Positions 27,746 to 51,504 of a DNA stretch of 64,000 bases are shown here, in pieces. The notes below the pieces were generated by a model. That model worked only from the letters and a program-made list of their open reading frames with translations. It searched no databases and was not told where the DNA came from. Position 1 is the stretch's first letter; the number at the start of each line of letters is the position of its first letter. The DNA comes from Kuschelorhynchus macadamiae (taxonomy: Eukaryota; Arthropoda; Insecta; Coleoptera; Curculionidae): the NCBI GenBank assembly GCA_030620095.1, contig JAUTXW010000069.1, positions 1,482,501 to 1,546,500 on the forward strand, in the 5' to 3' direction. Made by a program: the position numbers and the translations under genes.

Positions 27746-28604
27746 TTTAAATTACTATAACATTAAAAGAAAAACAAGCGATGTATACGGTGCACTTTCT
27801 ATACTTACTTTTTTTTTTGTTTTAATGTTAAATTTATCACAACACAAAAAAAAATCTGACTAAAAATTGAAATGATTGCAAACTAATTCTTTGACTGAAC
27901 AAATCCCTAAAAATTGCAATTTAGGCTTATTAATATCGGGTGTGAATTAATACATATAAAAATGTAAAATGATTAAAGTTTAATCTTACATTATAATTTT
28001 ATGAAGAAAGGCAAAATAAATTCTTTTTTTTTTTTTTAGCATTGAAATAATCCCTTTTAAGCATTGCAATTTGCCAGATATAAAATAAATTATACAAAAA
28101 AAAAATCATTTTTTTTTTTTTTTAACAAAATAATGATTTTTGGATCGGAACAATTTTTGTCAGTGTTGAAATCCCGAATTCGTAAACAATCTTTCACTTA
28201 ATCAATCCATTGCCACTTCCTCTCTTTAAATTTCCTTCATTAGTTGCAATTACATTTAACGCAATGCAGCAAGCAAATGCCTTTTACATATAAAATAATG
28301 TTCATTTAAATTGAAGTGATTAATATCGTTATTAGGACACCGTCTTTAAATACCATCAATGTAAACAAAGCTATGTCAAATAAGGTAATCATTTAAAAAA
28401 AATAATTAAGTCAGCTGTCTCCGAACCTTTGTGAAATATCGCAGTTGGCAGATATCCCTTTGAATATTTATATACGTGTTCATATTATTGCTCATTATTA
28501 CGCAACTTTGCACAATATTCAGAGAAAAGGTGTATTATTTTTCTTTAACATTCCAAACATCAAATATCTAATTACAATAAACTTTAAAATCGATATTACT
28601 TACT

Positions 28605-28630
28605 GTGTTCGTGGGTAAGCCCAATTCTGA
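28605..28630 (-). other. Putative primer binding site next to the 5' LTR
   Basis: Directly inside the 5' LTR the minus strand reads TCAGAATTGGGCTTACCCAC. TCAGAA followed by TGGG resembles the complement of a tRNA-Leu 3' end (TCAGAAGTGGG) with mismatches. The position is right for a primer site, but the tRNA identity is unproven. Confidence 0.3.
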
Positions 28631-28924
28631 TGTTAGAAAAATTATGACACCCTCTGTATTACATACAATATAACTACACACTATATATTACAATATTAAC
28701 TTGAACAACAGTTTCTATAAGCGTACACAACTTAAGTATCGAAACAAATCAACGAAATAATTTGAGCAGCTTATAACACGAGCGTGCTAGATTCCTCCCC
28801 GAAGTGAAGTCCGCACGACCGATAGCGGCTCACCTTATCGGATTTCTTATATAATAAACAAAAAAATGATTAGTCAGAGGTATATTTCGATTTGGTTACG
28901 AAGATTATTTTAATATTCCTAACA
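28631..28924 (-). repeat. 5' LTR of the gypsy element, intact
   Basis: 294 bases with terminal TGTTAG...CTAACA inverted repeats. It abuts (TA)n sequence on its outer side and matches the split LTR at 21745-22843 almost base for base. On the coding strand it carries an AT-rich stretch compatible with a promoter, but no clear TATA/Inr pair can be singled out. Confidence 0.95.

Positions 28925-29016
<92 letters not shown>
28925..29016. repeat. (TA)n microsatellite flanking the gypsy 5' LTR
   Basis: An AT dinucleotide run with one phase slip (AATATATA), starting immediately after the LTR end. It is the likely insertion target. Confidence 0.95.
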
Positions 29017-29020
<4 letters not shown>

Positions 29021-29388
29021 TTGTTTTTTTTTAACCATGTATACATATTTTGTTAATTATTTTCTTGGAAACATGTTGATTTTACGAATGTTTTAAGATA
29101 ACAGTAAAAAATGCAGGCCGGAATGGATTTTTCTAGGTATGTAACCTTATTTTATTAATTATAATAATTTTTTGTAAATAGTACAAATTGTAAATTAGTT
29201 CTAAAAAATTGTAAATGTCTTTTTATAATTTTATATTAAATATTTTTTTAATTATTTGAAGATAGGAATGAAAGCTTTATGTGTACAAAAAAAATAAAGG
29301 ACTGACCAATATTCAAAAAAGCCTGCGAAACGTCAATTCAACTCCATTGTTTTTGATTTTACAAACAAACCTATACCCAAGAAAGTTC

Positions 29389-29391
<3 letters not shown>

Positions 29392-29479
<88 letters not shown>
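29392..29479. repeat. (TA)n microsatellite left of a palindrome
   Basis: About 44 TA units ending exactly where the GTGTGACCCATTT palindrome starts. Confidence 0.97.
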
Positions 29480-29480
<1 letters not shown>

Positions 29481-29482
<2 letters not shown>

Positions 29483-30389
29483 TGACCCATTTAAAAGCGG
29501 AACACCCCTTATATCTCAGGAATCAACTACCAGGTTAACTTGAAATTTTGGTGATGTATACGGATTTAAAATATGATTATTTTGACACCTTCACCTTTAA
29601 CATCACTCATTGGCGTGCGAGCATAGAGGAGGAGAAATGGTACGATTTTTAAGAAAAAGATATTAGGGCCTTTTTTGAACGAAATTTTGATTCTTGATTG
29701 TTACTCAGTATCATCAAGAACCCTCTTAACCAAATTTGAAAGCAATAAAACATTAGCTTTGGGAAATACGAGCTTTCAAAAGGCAGAAATCTCGTAAACC
29801 ATTGTCTTGATCAAAAAACACTATTTTACATTTTTTTATTAATTTGACCATCTTTATTGAAATTAGAAAACACAATAGTTCTAAAAGGTACTCTAAAATA
29901 TGTTTGAGTTCTTCAGCTCTGCTATTGTGTTCCTTAATTATTTTTATTAAAATTATAAAAGTTACAAAGTCTTAAAGCAATTTTTTTTATCAAAATTCAA
30001 TAAAGATGGTTTAAATAATAAAAAAATGTAAAATAGTATTTTTTGATCAAGACAATGGTTTATGAGATTTCGGCCTTTGAAATAAAAAAAATGCCTTTGT
30101 TTAAAGCTCGTATTTTTCAAAGCTAATGACTTATTTTGTTGAAATTCAGTATAATTGGGTTCTTGGTGATGCTGAGTAAGAATCGAGAATCAAAATGTCG
30201 TTAAAAAAATCGCTAATATCGCTAATAAAAATCGTTCCCTTTCTCCCCCTCTAGTCTCGCACGCCAATGAGCGATGTCAAAGTTGAATATGTCAAAAGAG
30301 TCATATTTTAAATCTATACATATCACCAAAATTTGAAACCAACCTGGTAGTTAATTGCTGAGATATCAGGGTGTTAAATGGGTCACACT
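29481..30389. repeat. Long palindromic element between (TA)n tracts
   Basis: The left end TGTGACCCATTTAAAAG and right end TTAAATGGGTCACAC are inverted. The arms stay recognisably complementary for about 350-400 bases (for example CACTCATTGGCGTGCGAG on the left and CTCGCACGCCAATGAGCG on the right) around a roughly 150-base unpaired middle. There is no coding capacity. The same family gave the partial copy at 4196-4830. Confidence 0.85.
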
Positions 30390-30449
30390 GTATATATGTA
30401 TATATATATATATATACCATATATATGAAAAAATATATATATATATATC
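30390..30449. repeat. Interrupted (TA)n tract right of the palindrome
   Basis: TA runs broken by GTATA, CCATATATATG and AAAAAA. Together with 29392-29479 it suggests that the palindrome inserted into a TA microsatellite. Confidence 0.85.
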
Positions 30450-30684
30450 TTTGGGGTATTTCTTATAAGTACTTTATAACCATTTTTGAATAGAAAAAAA
30501 ACATTCTGATTAAGGAAGGAAAATTAAGAATTAGTCATTTCTATCGGTCAAATAAAAGTGGAGGGTAATATGGGATTAGCATATGGGGTAATATGGGATA
30601 GGGTAAATATTAAAGAAAACTAAACGAACATGATTTTAATTCTTAAACGTATACATTTTTATAAAAAAACAACTAATCATATAA

Positions 30685-31261
30685 TTAATTATTTGCAAAA
30701 GTCGCATACAAACACATCATCCATAGTGAGCACGCTTCATGCGCCCAGCCGTTGCAAATTGCACATTGCACCCATATCTCTCTGCTCTTGCTAGTTGCGA
30801 ACTGTTCTTGACAAAAAATACACTCTGTGTCATCACCGGCCGACTTTTTTCTGACAAAAGATGATAGTGGTATATCATCATCAGAGGAGGTTTCCAAATC
30901 AACCTCTTTCTGGCTAACTAGGGATGATAAGAGTAAATCATCATCAGATGATGCGGGTGATAAAGTTGATGGTAAATCCTGCTTCTTTCTGACAGAACGG
31001 GAACTTGGACCAGTTTTCTTGATTATTTTTCGCTTTTCCTTGATAGAACAGGAACTAGGACCAGCTTTATCAACAATATTTCTTTTAACTTTATCACGCG
31101 ATGTGCTCATAGATTCCTCTAATTCGTCCTTATTGGGTGTTGAGGTAATCACCTTTGCCGAGCAGTTCTGGTATGGGCTCGATATCCTTGGAAAGAATAC
31201 TTGGTTGTAAATCGAAGTCTGGTCCCTCGTTTACAGACGAATCTCCTGTTACATGATGTGC

Positions 31262-31330
<69 letters not shown>

Positions 31331-32292
31331 GGCTCTATTATGGTCACGCATAAAGATTCTGATTTCCTCATTGTAAAACGTTTTTAGGGCACCCATAACG
31401 GTTTTATCAGTGGCTGCATTTTGTGGGAAGTATGCGGTGGCAAGCATAAAATCGTTATAAAACTCTCTGAGCTTTTATAACCACATCCAAATTTCTCGTA
31501 TGAGTGTGATGGCCATCTAATATAAGAAGAACTGGATTACCTTCGCTGGGTTTTATTTTTCTAGAAATGTTGGAACCACTTAGTAAATAAGTCGGTTTGT
31601 AATTGAAGGGTGAAAGGCAAATAGCGTTCCTGGAGGAGCTCCCTTCTTCAGCTGCTCACTTGCACTTTTACGAGGGAAAATAATCATGGGTGGCAACCCA
31701 CCTGCAGCATTCATACATAAAACTGCTGTCACTAAAGAGCCTCGCTCAGCCGATGTTAGTGCATACTTGTCGTTTTTATATTAAATAACCACGGGACATT
31801 TTGATTGTACAATGCATTTATTTGAAAATTATTTTCTTCCATAACTTGCTCAAGAAGGTCAAAAAACTCGTTGACACTTTCCTTGTTGAAAAAAGCTCTA
31901 TTCAAAGAAGTTCCAGTTGGTTTTCGAAAACTTAATTTATTTTTATGTCTTTTCATAAAAGAGTATAAAAATCTTTTCCGGCGGACTCGCGTAATAATGA
32001 AAACGGATGTGCCAATTGTTACAATAAAGATAGTTTAAATCGTTTAATAAAAAATACTTCTGATCCATAAGCAACAAATATTCTACAAGTTCTCTTTCCA
32101 ATTCCGGTGGCAACACTGGTTTCCTGCCCAAAGTAGTTTTACAAACTGTGTGAGAATTTCTTACACAAACGGTGAAGTGTAGCACGAGGGACATTATAAC
32201 GTTTTGCAAAAAAATGCCTAAACTGTGTCTTAACCACTTCTATGGCTTTTTGCATATTGTCAGAATCCCATTGACTTTTTTTGCAGAAATGC
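30685..32292 (-). pseudogene. pogo-type DDE transposase relic with Psq HTH and zinc-finger tail
   Basis: The minus strand starts after an acceptor-like T9GTAG at 32293. In order, with frameshifts: a pipsqueak helix-turn-helix remnant (MQKAIEVVK...KRYNVPRATLHRL); GRKPVLPPELERELVEYL; KLSFRKPTGTSLNRAFFNKESVNEFF; a decayed catalytic region; VTAVLCMNAAGGLPPMIIFP; PAKVIQFFLY-type debris of the second Asp block; and FYNEEIRIFMRDHNRAV. The frame then enters a (TA)n tract and resumes with HHVTGDSSVNEGP. The last 155 residues (31152-30685) are open and acidic/serine-rich, ending in CIFCQEQF...WVQCAICNGWAHEAC, a PHD/RING-like zinc finger typical of the tail of such insect transposases. It is inactive in this form. 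Confidence 0.85.
31265..31329. repeat. (TA)n microsatellite inside the pogo transposase
   Basis: About 32 TA units replace the coding region between the MRDHNRAV and HHVTGDSS blocks, where related proteins would have further catalytic-domain sequence. On the minus strand the frame happens to stay open across it. Confidence 0.95.
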
Positions 32293-32718
32293 CTACAAAA
32301 AAAAATTACACTTTAGAACTTTAACTAAAACCATCGGGTAATATGGGATGCAATATGAGGATAATATGGAATATTCCATAATACCCGAAACTCCTGTTAC
32401 AAAAAAAAATACACGCTAATCATTTGTTTTGAAAAATAATTTTCTCACAACCCTATCAAAAATTAGCTTTAACATTAGGATAGACTTACCTGACAGAATA
32501 AACAATAATTTTGAAAAATTAACAGCACTGCAGAAACTTGAAGATCTATTCTACAAAATTTTGCATAAACGATTAATAAATATGGCGTTTTGCATGCACC
32601 AAAATGTTGAAACCTGTTGACGTTATTTTTCGTTTAGGGTTATATTGAAATTAGTGTGGCCTTAAAAATGTAGATGTAGCCACCTACAAGAAATTAAAGA
32701 GCTATTCCATATTAGCCA

Positions 32719-32721
<3 letters not shown>
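32293..32721. other. 5' flank of the pogo relic with repeated GGTAATATGGGAT
   Basis: GGGTAATATGGGATGCAATA near 32336 repeats a motif that also lies beyond the other end of the pogo gene (GGTAATATGGGAT at about 30563 and 30590). On the minus strand, CTGTCAG followed by GTAAGTCTATC near 32480 looks like a splice donor feeding the acceptor at 32293. These could be subterminal repeats and a 5' exon of the element. Confidence 0.4.

Positions 32722-32782
<61 letters not shown>
32722..32782. repeat. (TA)n microsatellite
   Basis: About 30 TA units, close to the right edge of the pogo element. Confidence 0.97.
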
Positions 32783-32785
<3 letters not shown>

Positions 32786-33116
32786 ACAAGATCCTACCAT
32801 ATAAACTCATTATTTTAGAATTAGCTCTTACATATACAGATGCACATGCTGATCGAAACGTTATAGATAAATTAATTTAAATTAAAGACAATGAAAGTCC
32901 AACAAGTGAACTTTATTCAGAATGATCCATTGTCTACAAACTTCAGACAAGCATTACCAGTGGCCAGTCCGTTCTCTAGACCTGAGACAGGTAAACCTTT
33001 TTCTTTGGGGATATTTAAAAAATGCTGTTTATGTAATGCCACCTTTATGCTAAGATGATTTAAAGAACAAAATTAAGGAAACCTGTATATATTATACAGA
33101 TTATGGATGGGCGTTT

Positions 33117-33426
33117 TATCGATATACGATAGTAATTGACAAGTGCAGAGAGGTAGCCAATAATGCCAATAATTATCCGATAAAATCGATAGATAGCCGA
33201 TGACATCGATACATATTTACACAGAAGACATTTCTTTTTTTACTCGCTGGTTCGTTTGCGAGGACATTAAATAGGTCATATGTTTATGAAAGTGAAGGTT
33301 TTTTTTTGCTCTTTGATATGGCTCAAAAACTGTCTTTGTCGCAAGTATCTATAGGTATCAATGAACTATTGATATGTAGCAATACCTGATAACTAAATTG
33401 AATGGAATCATTTTCACCTATCGATA
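33117..33426. promoter_or_regulatory. Cluster of ATCGAT (DRE-like) sites
   Basis: TATCGATA occurs at 33117-33124 and 33419-33426, with AAATCGATAG (about 33183) and CATCGATAC (about 33206) between. In Drosophila TATCGATA is the DREF/BEAF site found at promoters and boundaries. The cluster lies about 1.3 kb upstream of the proposed nSyb start exon. It may be regulatory, or it may be a decayed repeat that happens to carry the motif. Confidence 0.35.
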
Positions 33427-33698
33427 GGCGATAGATATATTCTATTATCAGCCATACTCCAGACGTGATTAGAGCAGCTTGTTTGAGACAACTTATTTGT
33501 TGATTTAATGCTTGTATTGTTTCTAATGGGCATGCATTTCAACACATTCTTCGAAATTAGTTTCTTTTTTATTTTAATAGTATTAATAAGATATTTTTAG
33601 ATTGTATATTTTAATGCCTATAATTTGAAAATTGTCAAAATTAAGTATAGCAGGAGATGTTTCGAGTTTACCTTATAGTTCAAACATTTACAAGTATA

Positions 33699-33878
33699 CA
33701 GGGTGTGTCATTTAAAGAAAACATAACTTTTATTGCTTTGATTTTAGATGCACCCTGTATAAATATGTTAACCGTAAGTTATAAGTTCGAATTATCTATA
33801 ACTTTTATTCGAAAATAAACTTTGCATTTGCTATAGTAACGAAGATATTATCTGTTACGTTGAATCGGGGACACCCTG
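33699..33878. mobile_element. 180-bp MITE of the Tc1/mariner type
   Basis: It begins CAGGGTGTGTCATTTAAAG, ends GGGGACACCCTG, and has TA on both sides (33697-33698, 33879-33880). An internal ATGCACCCTGTATAAAT near 33745 suggests a nested or duplicated end. The length, ends and target match non-autonomous relatives of the mariner elements in this window. Confidence 0.7.
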
Positions 33879-34559
33879 TAGTAGTAGAATACCCAGCGCT
33901 GGAACTTTTTTTTTAGGTCACCTTATAAAAGTGTGGGTTTTAATTTTTTTATGATATTATTTATTTAAAATTTTCCTTATTTTCGCAACAACAAAATGCA
34001 CAATACAAAAGAAAATTAGAGCAATACAAAAATGCTTAGAAGTGTTTTTCTAGCTTTCAATCCTACGAAATCATTAACGATTTGTTGGATATCAATGCGG
34101 TCTAGAGTATCACGTTTATACGAAATAATTGATAAGATAACCTAACCTAACCTCTCTTATTCCTGACTAGTAGTGGATCTTAAAAAATAGTGTTTAATAA
34201 AGTTAAGGTTGAAGAATAATTTTTCTCTTCTAGCGTATGTAAAAATCGGTGCTGAGTATATTATTTTTTGAATTTTTGATTCTTAATGTTAACACAATAT
34301 ATTTTCAAACAAAAATTAATTTTATAGTTTATATAGTATATAAATTAGAGCGGCCATGCTGCCGCCTCCTTTTTTGGCCGCTTAGGTATCGTATTAATGC
34401 GTTAACAAGGTTTGTTAAAACAAAAGCAAGAATATAGATTCGGCAAAAAAACCGTTATGTCTGAAATTGAGCGCAGTTTCCTGTAATTATCACTAGAAGG
34501 AAATGACATTTAAAAGAATTCATAGAAATTCAAACTCCCGCCCCCTATCAATTTATTAA

Positions 34560-34700
34560 TGAAAACTGACCTACCGTAGCACACCACACGTCCCACTCCG
34601 CTTGCGCGAAACGCCAGCGTGACGTCACGCGCGTCAATATCGAAGACCTAGTTTGGTCCGCTGTTTTCCTGAAACCAAAGTGCCCGATTTTCTCGGCATT
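34560..34700 (+). promoter_or_regulatory. CpG-rich patch with CRE, putative nSyb promoter
   Basis: In otherwise AT-rich DNA this segment has many CpGs (GCGCGAAACGCCAGCG, CACGCGCGTC) and a perfect cAMP response element, TGACGTCA, at 34620-34627. A candidate start exon with a consensus donor follows within 50-120 bases on the + strand, and its phase fits the nSyb exon at 40609. Promoter function is inferred from composition and position only. Confidence 0.45.
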
Positions 34701-34736
34701 TCCACATTTAACGTTAAGTTTCACATTTAGAATTGC

Positions 34737-46731
<11,995 letters not shown>

Positions 46732-49655
46732 ACACTAATACTACCCCGTAGTTACTAGACACATATTTCGTAAAGTCCCTCATTGTCACTACCTCTCTAT
46801 TTACATAGAGCACATACTTACCCTATAATTTATAACTAGGTGACCAGAACTTGCCCCAAACAACTCTCGTCTCGTGGATATATTTTTTTACTATATTTGA
46901 CACTAATCCGTTGCTTGTTATTAATAGAAATGTTTATGAAATCCTGGAATATTATTATTTAGTTCAAAAACATGCGCACGAAATAAATTATACAATGAAA
47001 ATTAAATTTCTTAAATTCAGTTTTAGTTTATCCAAATAAAAATTATTTTTATTCCACGCTTGTTTTCACTTATTTTAGAGAAACTATTTCTATAAACAAT
47101 CTATTGTGGGATCTGCTAATCTATAAAACGATTTTAAACAGAAGTTTAGCAAGGTGGTGAAAAAGCATATTTTAACATAACTACCTCTGGGTGGGTGTTT
47201 ACTAATGCTAATCACAAAAAATACTACTCATTATTTTACAAAAATTGATTTACAGTGTAGAACGAGATGCCCTTATACGATTTTTTTCCCTAAGTTAAAG
47301 TTGAGCGAGAATATATGTTTAAAACAATATCCTGCAGTAATAAAGTAAACAAGACGAACTCCTTTAACATATGGGTACAGGTTTTATTACTTTCTACTAT
47401 TTAGTCAATATATGTAGATTTTTTCGGAAATCGTAAATACATTTGTCGATATTTTTTGAATAACAATTTTAATAGACAAAGGGGACCTGCTACGTATGGC
47501 GCGCTTTTTATAGACGTATAGATGTCGTTAAAACGGTTAAGCTATTTTATATATCTAAAAAAATTATAACACTTATAATATCTATAAAAAAGTAGTATTC
47601 TATTGCTAGTACTATAAAATAGTATGAAGTTGATCACTAAAGCCAAATATAGAATGGTTTTATATTAAAAATGTGGCAGTTGTCTACAGCAGTGAAAAAA
47701 ACTGTCGCACTATTTGCACTTTTACCCCAATTCACTAAAACTAACAAGTTTAGTAACAATAATAGCATTTATTTATGCAAAAAAAACGTAATATTTTAAA
47801 TTAACAATTAACAAACATTAATCACAATTTAATAAATAATGACACACATTTATTCTATAAAGAAACCTTTCAGTAGATACAAATTTTAGCTTCAACTATT
47901 CCAGTTGTGCAATATTGTACACATAATAAACACTTTATAGATATTAAGTGCGTCTAATTAAAATATGCGGGCTGGCTTGACTTCAGACTTACTAGATGCG
48001 ATATCGTCCACTGTTTTTTTATTATATTCAGATATTATATTAAGTAGACGAAATGGTATACCCATTACCTGAAAACAGCTGAGGCATTGAATTTATTTAT
48101 TTTTGTTTGAAAACCAAAAACTCATCAAAAATATTTCCATAAAGAAGCTTTCCAGAATAGGATTCTATTAGTAATTTTATTGTTAGAATAATGTCATCCT
48201 AATTTTTTTCAATGCATTTTTTTCGATGAAGATGTAAATAATATGAACCGTTTTTACATTTTTATTTTTGATATGAAAGAAATAATGTCAAATTATTAAT
48301 GTTTATTTATTTAGATGTTTATATCAACAAAAAGTCAGATATTTGGATGAATTAAAACTAATATCAAGAATTGACAAAACTTTTGTAGACTATAACAGAT
48401 ACCCACATATAAAACAACAATATTTATTTCTTCTAGTTTCTAAGTTTTTTTGGAAAATCTTTTATCTGTGATTTTCGTTAATAAAATAAAAGCGTTACCT
48501 GATTTTGTCAGTACACCAGGGGACCACAAAGTAACGTACTGCCATTTTATTTCTTTGTTTCTTGAACTATCAATTTAAAATATTTTGAAAACGTACGGGG
48601 TACCGTTTCTCTACTTTTAACCCATATTGAACCTTGTTTCTTGAGATTCCACTTAATCCAAAGAGGCGTAATCTTGTTTGTTATAGAAACACACATAGAT
48701 TTTTTATTTATATCTGACAAAGCTGAATTTTTTTAAACGTACGTTTTTAAATTTTTAGAATCGGATAAAAGATGCCAAAGTTTTATGTATGTGTCATTTT
48801 GCTTAGTTGGCTATGCCGTAAAAAATACTATGGATTTTAGTTCCCAACTTAGGTTTAATTATTAGAATAACTAAAAAAAAATCTGTTAAAATGAAAATGG
48901 TCCACATTTTTTGGCCATAAAATCCTTTTTAAGGTTTTTTTTTTATTAAAAACAAAGCACTTGGAGTTTCTTTGGACCTATTTATCTTTTAAACTAAAAT
49001 AATAAAATTCTCTTATTTGAATTGTTCTCGTATTTGTTTGTAAAAGTTTTCAAAATGAGCTGGAAATAACCAAATGTTGTGCAGACTTTAGTTTTCCATG
49101 CTGCATATACCTAGCCCTCGGCAGTGAAATTGCAGAAACATTGAAATCATTACAGGCGAGTGTATGTGAGGATGTCCACTGACTTTTCATGTTGGCGTTA
49201 AGTCCAAAATAGACAGGAACTAAAAATTACATGGGTATTTTTGAGAAATGTAACAAATTACTAAGCTAATTAGTGTCTTATCGGAATTTAAAAGTCTAAA
49301 AAGAATCATTCAGATAATTTTATACTTTATCAGATTAATGAATATATTGGGGTATTAATTTAAAAATCCAAAGATGACACTTATACAGTTAAACTGGAAG
49401 TGGACCATACTCTCAAGAATAGATTAAAAGTTGACAAATACACTTCGTAGTTTATTTTAAGTTGGTATTTTGAAAAGCAAAGTAATGATTAGGAGTGGTT
49501 GCCCGGTATACATAGTTTCATAACAAAAAAGTAATTACAAATTTGTGTTTTTTCATAGTGAACTTCATGTAACTGTCATTCGCGCGCCCGGGTCCGATAT
49601 TCGGTAAATTGAATGTCCCTATATATATTTATGTTAATTTGTAAATACTGTACAG
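46732..49655. other. No recognisable gene downstream of nSyb exon 4
   Basis: AT-rich sequence with short open frames lacking motifs. It could contain an unrecognised small terminal exon or 3' untranslated region of nSyb. Confidence 0.5.
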
Positions 49656-49756
49656 GGCTCACCAAAAGTATACCAAAACCAATATTTTGTATTGTACGCT
49701 ACTGCTAAATGATGCAGTTCGTACTTAGAGCAAGAATATACTTTTGGTTCACCTCG
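49656..49756. repeat. 100-bp inverted-repeat element (putative MITE)
   Basis: GGCTCACCAAAAGTATACC at about 49656 and AATATACTTTTGGTTCACC at about 49734 are inverted, with about 60 bases between. Confidence 0.55.
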
Positions 49757-51254
49757 TACTGCTTCATCTCTGTCTGTCTTTCTGTCCGTAGAACTTTCCC
49801 CAAAAGGTTTTCTTCTTCGAATCACCCTTTTCTATTAATCACCTATAGAGTACATATATTTTAAAACAACTTTATCGTTTGCCAAAAAACTATTTTACTA
49901 AATGTCCTCTAACACCGGAAATAATAATAATATTGACGATTGGCATACACACCGGTTATCCAAACCTTATAATAGACGGCATGCCATGCGTTTTAGACAA
50001 AAAATTAAAAATAAATCAAGAAAATAAAAATCTAAGTCTATAGTTTTTCAACAAACAGGGTATAGCAAAAAACAGCAACAATTTTAAAAATTCGACGAGT
50101 AACTGTAAAAACTAAACAGCTTGACCTTGAGCAAAACAGAATAACATTTATTTCCTAGTTTGTCTGATCTTTAATATAACAAAACGACAAAAGTGCATTG
50201 AGATTTATCCTGTTAAAAATTATCCTTACCACTGAGGCAGGTCACTGAGCATTTTTAAGAAATATTGGTATCATGAGAAAGACTATACAAAAAAATATGA
50301 ACTTTCAATTTGTTTTGCTACAAGTGAAAGGGTGTGGATTTTACAGACTCCCACGGTCTGCACTTGTTTCATTTCAAACTACAAAAATAGTTGAAAAGTT
50401 GAAATTATGTAGATACAGGGCATTCTATTTAAAGAATGTCTAGAATCTTGAGGAATATTAAATAAATGTAAAATATGAATACATTATATAAAATAACAAA
50501 ATCAAGTGATTTTTATTATTTTGTTTAATTGCTGAGATTATCTAAAATACCATTCAGAGTAAAGCAACCGTTGTTGGTGAACCTATTTAAAGGAAAAACC
50601 CAAGATGAAGCAAAAACAAATTAAATGTAACAATTTTAGATATAATTTTATTTATTATCGTACGTGTATGAAAAAATATGTGGTGGTAATGACGTTAGCA
50701 ATGACTTGACTCCATGCGGAAATTCCTAGATGAATAGCCTTCCAGGCCTTTTTACAGCTCGCTCTGGCGTTAGATTGATAGGCTATGATCGAGTCTATGT
50801 TCATTTAAAATGAAAGCATGTTTTTCGATTGTATATTTCAACTCTTTCATAGTAAAATGATTCACGGCGCCGCTGTTGAATTTGACTTTGAACCTGACTT
50901 CGTAGTTTATAATTGGTAGGTAGCTAAGTTGGATTGGACGATCGGAATTATGATTTTATTTTAATGTTGTCGATGTGTAAATCACATTTAAAACCAATAG
51001 TTTCGAATTTGTTCAAGGAATATTTTCATTTTTCTTTGCTGTTACCCATTAAGAGTGTGTCCTCTGTAAAAATTAAATTCGAAATCCTTTACTCTACACA
51101 TATCCTTTGATATTAAATGTATTTTGAGAAACTGGTATTAATTTGTAAAACCGTCTCACGCTTTGAATTATGTTGGTGGATAAATACTATATGAGGTACG
51201 CATATATCCAAGAAAATATCGATCTTGGCTCCTTTTAAATCATAAACATGAAAT
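49757..51254. other. No recognisable gene
   Basis: AT-rich, short frames only. An isolated ATACAGGGCATTCTATTTAA near 50415 resembles a lone mariner/MITE end. Confidence 0.5.
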
Positions 51255-51420
51255 GATAGAAAACGTACGAAAGTACAGAAAGGATACCATATTTTTTTTT
51301 ATAATTCAGCCATATATAACTTTGAATTTAGACTTTAAACTCAGAATGCAAACTTCAAACTCAGAATTCAGACTTTAAACCTTGAACTCAGACATCAAAC
51401 TTTAAAATTTTAATTTACAC
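51255..51420. repeat. Repeat with ACGTACGAAAG and CAGACTTTAAAC motifs, copy A
   Basis: AACGTACGAAAGTACAG is followed by an internally repetitive tract (TTTAGACTTTAAACTCAGAA, TTCAGACTTTAAACC and similar). An inverted relative lies at 58690-58880. Confidence 0.6.
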
Positions 51421-51504
51421 TTTTCTACTTAAAGATGCTATCGCAAAAAGCCAATAAGATATAAAAACTGAATCGCCTCGTTTAATGTTGTTGATTTGTG
51501 AATA

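Larger units (their letters stand above)
21745..28924 (-). mobile_element. Full-length Ty3/gypsy LTR retrotransposon
   Basis: Two LTRs with TGTTAG...CTAACA ends bound a single long gag-pol frame on the minus strand (5' LTR at right, 3' LTR at left). The element sits in (TA)n-type sequence on both sides, so the target duplication cannot be resolved. Between the pol stop and the 3' LTR lies a 75-bp minisatellite. The LTRs differ at only a handful of positions apart from a later insertion in the 3' copy. With the intact frame, this suggests a fairly recent insertion. Confidence 0.95.

Noticed and set aside
30827..31210. 127-codon + strand frame rich in Ser/Asp
   Set aside because: Antisense of the pogo transposase tail, whose minus-strand frame carries the zinc-finger cysteines.
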